DNA of 64,000 nucleotides, from contig OY755239.1 in NCBI GenBank assembly GCA_963576725.1, forward strand, positions 54,626,140 through 54,690,139. The letters are read 5' to 3'. How positions within the stretch are numbered: the first letter of the stretch is position 1; every line of letters begins with the position of its first letter. Position numbers and translations under genes: made by a program. This stretch comes from Azorinus chamasolen (lineage: Eukaryota > Mollusca > Bivalvia > Cardiida > Solecurtidae). Below the pieces are notes generated by a model. The model saw only the letters and a list, made by a program, of their open reading frames with translations, had not been told where the DNA came from and made no database searches. Below, in pieces: positions 61,701 through 64,000 of this stretch.

Positions 61701-61751
61701 GCCTGGCTGCTCTCCGTGTCTGGTCCGCGGGCGCTTCCTACTGCTCGCCAT
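46500..61751 (-). CDS. zinc-finger / tyrosine-recombinase-like / Myb-like protein gene, 12 exons, one frameshift
   Basis: I assembled this gene from AG/GT borders and reading phase: 61751-61692, 60295-60164, 59033-58918, 57321-57248, 55310-52806, 51581-51458, 50773-50647, 49836-49697, 49046-48851, 48328-48242, 47198-47133, 46720-46500. Coding length is 3,848 bases; one added base gives 1,282 residues. Order: basic KRPRTR start; acidic 90-residue repeats (about 185-570); finger C592-C595-H605-H610; finger-like C685-C688-H701-C705; tyrosine-recombinase-like domain about 880-1150, with Arg near 953, Lys near 1004-1007, Arg1085, His1111 and Tyr1120; Myb/SANT-like region about 1212-1275. Similar uncharacterised proteins with the same order occur in fish, corals and molluscs as I recall them; the function is unknown. 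Nuclear DNA binding is likely. The many introns argue for a host gene, perhaps domesticated from a Crypton-like recombinase. Confidence 0.8.
47133..47198 (-). CDS. exon 11
   Basis: 66 bases, acceptor TTCTAG, donor GTAAGT. Linker T-V-D-V-T-E-V-A, ending basic P-K-E-R-K-K. Confidence 0.72.
47367..47526. repeat. foldback palindrome in intron 10
   Basis: Arms of about 75-80 bp (CCAGTGTTTTATCATGCATT and partner, CTTTGCATATCA-type interior) meet at CCACGTGGCCGTAGG. The rest of the intron (47199-48241) shows nothing else. Confidence 0.7.
48242..48328 (-). CDS. exon 10
   Basis: 87 bases, acceptor TTGCAG, donor GTACAG. Acidic linker (S-I-D-D-E-P-Q-V-G-V-Y-V-E-E). It joins exon 9 in phase only if the GC donor is used. 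Confidence 0.75.
48375..48456 (-). mobile_element. tRNA-like fragment in intron 9
   Basis: Reverse complement reads TAGCTCACTGGTAAAGC (A box) and, 34 bases on, a B-box-like GAGCTTCGATCTGG. No acceptor stem pairing is seen, so it is a SINE head or dead tRNA, not a tRNA gene. Confidence 0.5.
48851..49046 (-). CDS. exon 9 (box III and catalytic Tyr position)
   Basis: 196 bases, acceptor CTTTCAG, donor GCAAGT (GC-AG intron). It reads Q-W-L-C-T-H-L-G-H-T-E-E-I-H-K-T-H-Y-R-Y: the L-G-H of box III and a Tyr nine residues later, the usual spacing to the nucleophile. Frame is open throughout. Confidence 0.82.
49252..49520 (+). mobile_element. short AACAAGAG element in intron 8
   Basis: It starts AACAAGAG, carries one array-like unit (GAGGTCAGAGTCAAGGTCAC, CAAGTTATGAGCATTTTTTC) and a GACACTGACACTGACAAC tail to ATAAGCTCTCTGG. 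It looks like a single-unit version of the array elements. Confidence 0.5.
49697..49836 (-). CDS. exon 8 (box II region)
   Basis: 140 bases, acceptor TTAACAG, donor GTAAAG. It reads F-S-A-W-Q-C-L-K-D-I and ends S-S-T-G-Y-R-A-Y-M-A-T-V-A-Q. The Arg of box II is present (R1085); the His three residues before it is Thr. A 15-base tandem duplication repeats D-L-I-H-P. Confidence 0.8.
50199..50494. mobile_element. MITE core and AACAAGAG element in intron 7
   Basis: The palindrome GCAAACAGAGTATACCCTGA / TCAGGGTATACTCTGG is at 50199-50255. An AACAAGAG start is at 50329; GTGTCACCTGCC and GCAGGTGACAC form an inverted pair (50351 and 50468). Confidence 0.5.
50647..50773 (-). CDS. exon 7 (recombinase-like domain)
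   Basis: 127 bases, acceptor CATTTTAG, donor GTAAGT. It begins R-G-K-R-V-P-V-L-I-P and ends P-D-N-P-Y-L-F-G-N-S, the N-P-Y-L/M-F segment seen in this family before box II. Confidence 0.8.
51130..51180. repeat. array-element 3' remnant in intron 6
   Basis: GACAGACACAGCAAAAAGCT and a decayed hairpin similar to 21471-21504. Confidence 0.4.
51458..51581 (-). CDS. exon 6 (recombinase-like domain)
   Basis: 124 bases, acceptor TTTTTCAG, donor GTACAC. It reads T-K-K-V-D-D-V-E-E-A-L-L and ends E-L-M-W-I-R-G-K. The last part matches the strand that carries the catalytic-hairpin Lys in tyrosine recombinases. Confidence 0.8.
51612..51820. mobile_element. MITE with CCCTAATAAA ends, copy 2, in intron 5
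   Basis: Same 209-bp element as 43115-43323 (CTTAAGGTATAT, CCCCTAATAAA; inner CGGACGCCACT / CGCGGAAATCGC arms). It lies 31 bases upstream of the exon 6 acceptor. Confidence 0.75.
52000..52330 (+). repeat. two degenerate array units in intron 5
   Basis: Units of about 140 bp with GGAAAGGCCTTGTCCA, CAAGGAACATxxAGGTTAT and AACCTAAxxGCAA; related to 49300-49440. Confidence 0.55.
52806..55310 (-). CDS. exon 5: acidic repeats, zinc fingers, start of recombinase-like domain; frameshift
   Basis: A 2.5-kb exon from acceptor TTTTCAG (55311) to donor GTAAGT (52805). The first half is acidic, with near-identical 90-residue repeats (D-D-D-I-D-L-N-M-F-V-E-E-M-A-E-E, then S-P-E-G-A-Y-F-G-S-V-L). A C-x2-C-x9-H-x4-H finger and a C-x2-C-x12-H-x3-C finger follow. 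After F-L-Q-L-L-N the frame must shift by one base (one missing, near 53036-53055) to continue W-S-T-K-V-S-K-L-A and reach R-R-R-S-G-E-I-Q, the box I-like Arg. Unshifted, translation stops at 53023 after about 889 residues of the protein. Confidence 0.85.
55574..55831 (-). mobile_element. tRNA-derived SINE, copy in array (1)
   Basis: Minus-strand head GGGGCAGTAGTCTAGTGGTA (A box) and GTGAGTTCGATCCCC (B box). The body matches 4878-5185. Confidence 0.85.
56165..56422 (-). mobile_element. tRNA-derived SINE, copy in array (2)
   Basis: Almost identical to 55574-55831, 591 bases away, with the same flanks on both sides, so it arose by duplication of the array segment rather than by a second insertion. 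Confidence 0.85.
57248..57321 (-). CDS. exon 4
   Basis: 74 bases, acceptor TTCCAG, donor GTAAAA. It reads L-R-V-K-K-A-N-T-V-P-F, then V-E-S-Y-W-N-K-F-Q, and joins exons 3 and 5 in phase. Confidence 0.75.
57440..57838 (+). repeat. array units in intron 3
   Basis: Three units of about 165 bp with TTTGACCTTGAAGGAT, CCTTGACATGTCACCAC and GAGATACACATxC. The hAT-like element at 57839 interrupts the last; it resumes at 58631. Confidence 0.65.
57839..58630. mobile_element. hAT-like non-autonomous element in intron 3
   Basis: Ends AGGGGTGTAAAAATC and, reversed, AGGGGTGTAAAATTC, continuing into CTCGCCC-rich subterminal segments. Flanks ACACATTC and GCACATGC agree at six of eight places, consistent with an old 8-bp duplication. 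No transposase. Confidence 0.6.
58918..59033 (-). CDS. exon 3
   Basis: Acceptor TTGCAG, donor GTAAGT. It reads K-F-V-W-V-K-R-C-Q-G-I-P, then M-W-P-G-S-V. The V-W-V-K and W-P-G elements faintly recall a PWWP/Tudor-type fold, which I cannot confirm. It ends in phase 2. Confidence 0.75.
59098..59530. other. intron 2 spacer
   Basis: An open frame of 116 codons on the + strand has no recognisable motif. I see no gene here. Confidence 0.35.
59538..59647. repeat. foldback palindrome in intron 2
   Basis: Arms of about 50 bp (TTCAATCCATTGAGTGAACA and partner; TTATATTTTCAC) meet around GGCGAAGCCAGG. Confidence 0.75.
60164..60295 (-). CDS. exon 2
   Basis: 44 codons, acceptor TTTCAG, donor GTACAG, phase 0 at both ends. 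It reads A-L-E-M-K-P-D-Y-Q-Q-C-P, then S-K-R-H-F-Q-V-G-N. No domain recognised. Confidence 0.75.
60300..61690. other. intron 1
   Basis: Mostly unstructured. At 61137-61148 CGGCGCATGCGC nearly matches the NRF1 palindrome, with an AAGCCATTTTGG (YY1-like) 15 bases before it and GCCGCCATG near 61540. These are promoter-type motifs, but no transcript is evident. Confidence 0.35.
61692..61751 (-). CDS. exon 1, start codon
   Basis: ATG in a good context (AACAATGG). It encodes 20 residues beginning M-A-S-S-R-K-R-P-R-T-R, a likely nuclear localisation signal. Donor GTAAGA. No TATA box is seen upstream; the leader is T-rich. Phase 0 into exon 2. Confidence 0.7.
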
Positions 61752-61959
61752 TGTTGGTGTTTTTTTCTCTCTTTTTTGGAAGTTTTGAGCGGGGGAAATA
61801 ACAAAATGATGTCATATGGGAGTGACTTAAAATAGTTCAGAAAAAGACAGAAGTGTTCCGCATTTCAACATGAGTTGTTGGTCTTAGCAACTAACGACAA
61901 CTCTGCTGTGTGATCTGTAGGCTATAAGGACAGTCCAAATATAGTAGTGTCCATATTTA

Positions 61960-62196
61960 GACTAGGTAAATAAGGGGCCATTTTTCAGGATGTGTATGGA
62001 CAGAAAGTAAATGGCCCCTTCTATCATTTTCAGCTAAAAAGTAAGGGGCCATGGCCCCTTACTAGAAAATGGCCCCTTACCCATTTTTTGACCAATATTT
62101 CGGCCCCTTGCTTCAATTAAATGGCACGGACAGACGGACACCCAGCCAGACGGCCAGACGATGGAGACCATAACATAATACGACCCTTCGGGCGTA
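61960..62196 (+). mobile_element. array-element remnant with hairpin end
   Basis: AAGGGGCCATxxCCCCTTAC motifs, then CACGGACAGACGGACACC, then TACGACCCTTCGGGCGTA hairpin (62179-62196) followed by TAAAAAG. Confidence 0.55.
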
Positions 62197-62236
62197 TAAA
62201 AAGTACAGGACACAATCAAATGACTCGTTTAGGGGT

Positions 62237-62335
62237 TGTTTGATTGGGGTCTGCACTGTTTGCTTGATTGGAGTCTGCACTGTTTGCTTGATTGGAGTCT
62301 GCACTGTTTGCTTGATTGGGGTCTACACTGTTTGC
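62237..62335 (+). repeat. 25-bp minisatellite made from a MITE arm
   Basis: Four copies of a 25-bp unit with GATTGGxGTCTGCACTGTTT, which resembles the right arm of the MITE palindrome (AGGGTCTGCACTGTTTGC). The partner arm and apex (CGTTTAGG) lie at 62215-62236. Confidence 0.85.
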
Positions 62336-62504
62336 CCAAGTTTTCTGTCCCAATACTCAGGGTAATTAGAGTAGGCATTACACCCAATAGCAATATTTCA
62401 CATTCACATCCTCTTCTCATTCCTTTGAGAAGAAATTTTATTATTTTATTTATAACATTACTGAGATACAGAAAAAAAGTGCGTACCCAAATATTAAAAT
62501 CATC

Positions 62505-62601
62505 ATTTCTCCACCAAACCCTATACTGTGACTACTCTTTAAAATTGTCTCTTCGAGATGATTCTAAAGAGTGGTCACAGTATAGGGTTTGGTGGAGAAA
62601 T
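62505..62601. repeat. near-perfect palindrome, 38-bp arms
   Basis: ATTTCTCCACCAAACCCTAT and its complement. A third, diverged arm is at 62690-62730 (TAAAGAGTGATCACAACATA). Confidence 0.85.
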
Positions 62602-62936
62602 AAAGAAGTCATTCTTGAAAATGTTAAATTTCACGCATTAGCCATAGCAACAGATAAAGGTGCATATTCAAACTCTAAAATTGTGATTCTAAAGAGTGAT
62701 CACAACATAGGACTTGATGGAGGAACAAATGAGCTATTCTTGAAAATGATTTGATTTACTGATTTTATCTGGGCATCTGATTAGCCTTGAAATATTGGGA
62801 AGTGGGTTAACTGGTATTTGCAGACGGTGTTTGCCACTCCAAAATTATTTATGCAAACTTTAACCTTCTTATAGTAAATGAATTTTACTGTTAGACAATA
62901 ATGGAATGTTCTACTTTGAAAATTCAGTATTCATAA

Positions 62937-63077
62937 GAATAACTATGCTAGTAGTTTGGAAGTTCAGCTGTATTTTGGCGAGTTAGAAAAGTTGTTAAAT
63001 GCGAGCCTTGGCGAGCATTTAACTACTTTTCTGACGAGCCAAAATACAGGTTAACTTCAAAACTACTAGCATAGTAA
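62937..63077. repeat. foldback palindrome, 68-bp arms
   Basis: AACTATGCTAGTAGTTTGGA and partner, with GTATTTTGGC inside; the loop is only CTTG. Downstream (63180-63220) two CGACGTCA/TGACGTCA sites occur. Confidence 0.8.
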
Positions 63078-63505
63078 TTCTTTTATCATGCAACTCCAAG
63101 AAAAATTGAGAAAATGAAGAAAAAGAAAGATTGCTAAAGCGGTTTCGTCCCCTGAATGAAAATACATGCAAGTACGAATTATGTGACGTCATATTGGCAT
63201 GCAGCGACGTCATCGACTTTTAAAACATAAACAAACTTGATTTAATCCTTTTATATGGACAGATAGTTGAGACAAAGGTGAGCAAATGTGTTAATTTGAT
63301 GTTTATGTTTAATTATGCCTTTTTCATCCTTCTGTTTTCCTCCTATTGGCTGAACCAAACTTGCATTCCATTCGGATCAGTACACATGCACTATACCTCA
63401 CAAAATACAGCGTCGACGTGGAAAATATTATGCTAGTAGGAAGTGGCTGTATTCGGTGACGTTGCATGATAAAAAGGGTTAGACACATATTGAAGTGTAC
63501 CTTAA

Positions 63506-63711
63506 CCGGTACAACGCTGAATTTTCAAATGGACTATTCCAAAATTCAAACAGGTCAAGCTTATGTTGAATGTTTAGGGATTTTTTATAAAGAAAAGTTG
63601 TCATGACAAACAGTGCAGACCCCTGATGTGAGGGCTTCACTAGGAGCCCTCTCATCTGGGTCAACACTGTTTGCAAAGGATATTAGTGATTCATGTCCCG
63701 CACTGTAAGAG
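63506..63711. mobile_element. TTAA-type MITE, family F
   Basis: TTAA then CCGGTACAACGCTGAATTT; right end CACTGTAAGAG. Palindrome 63608-63678, apex GGGCTTCACTAGGAGCCC. Confidence 0.7.
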
Positions 63712-63804
63712 TTACTTGTAACCCAAAGAGTTTGGAAAGACCAATTTTAAACAAATAGTGCATACCCAGATCATGGTTCTACACAATTTGCTGTTATATA
63801 TGCC

Positions 63805-63965
63805 AGCCCCTAGCATCCCCTTCCCACACTGCAACAGACAGTTTCAAGAAAGAATCGGCCTCTTCAGCCATCTCCGCACTCATCCCCAACCTCCATGATC
63901 AGAAGTCTATAATGGTCATCTATGCAAGTGAAGGATGAACATCACCATCATCATGCAAGTCTAAT
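63805..63965 (+). pseudogene. LINE 3' end with C2H2 finger
   Basis: It reads P-F-P-H-C-N-R-Q-F-Q-E-R-I-G-L-F-S-H-L-R-T-H and a stop (TGA), the C-terminal finger of molluscan RTE-like LINEs with its first Cys replaced by Phe. About 70 bases later an ATCACCATCATC tail follows. It is a 5'-truncated insertion. Confidence 0.75.
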
Positions 63966-64000
63966 TCAAAGTTATCAAAATGGTGCCAAGTTTAATCATT

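Noticed and set aside
1..64000. CRISPR-like arrays (regular repeats with spacers)
   Set aside because: All tandem arrays have contiguous diverged units without unique spacers, in a eukaryotic sequence.

Overview
The window looks like a stretch of bivalve-mollusc nuclear DNA. It is AT-rich, full of short palindromic elements, and carries bivalve-style tandem-array elements, tRNA-derived SINEs and decayed LINEs whose 3' ends run into ATG/ATC triplets. No prokaryotic operon, rRNA or functional tRNA gene is visible. The bivalve assignment is inference; I cannot name the species.

Left part (1 to about 46,000). This is almost entirely mobile and repeated DNA. (1) Pieces of non-LTR retrotransposons lie at 1-174, 1709-2077 and 2219-2935, with a last one at 63,805-63,965. 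(2) One nearly complete Tigger/pogo DNA transposon (9132-11810) encodes a DDD transposase broken by a single frameshift; several small relatives share its TA target sites. (3) Many MITEs of about 165-250 bp begin CCC, end GGG and are flanked by TTAA, as in the piggyBac superfamily. At least eight end-sequence types can be told apart, and several share one central palindrome. (4) Several tandem-array elements of about 0.7-2.2 kb have 80-190 bp core units. Many begin AACAAGAG and end in a hairpin followed by TAAAA, an architecture that suggests Helentron/pearl-type rolling-circle elements. (5) Minisatellites occur at 4140-4735, 16,155-16,805, 31,712-32,020 and 62,237-62,335. Elements are nested: at 25,233-29,002 four insertion levels can be dated relative to each other.

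Right part (46,500-61,751, minus strand). One real host gene is recognisable. I assembled twelve exons from splice signals and reading phase. They encode about 1,282 residues: a basic N-terminus, an acidic region with 90-residue repeats, two zinc-finger-like motifs, a tyrosine-recombinase-like domain spread over exons 5-9 and a Myb/SANT-like C-terminus. All eleven introns join in phase, but exon 5 has one single-base frameshift near 53,045, so the copy is either a recent pseudogene or allele, or an assembly error. Its introns hold SINEs, a hAT-like insertion, tandem arrays and MITEs. An AATAAA signal lies 56 bases after the stop.

Most striking signal. The centre of the palindromes, GCTCCT-TA-AGGAGC with small variations, recurs in MITEs that otherwise have different stems and different ends (TTAA/CCC types and TA/CAGT types). 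Known TIR families do not explain this shared apex.
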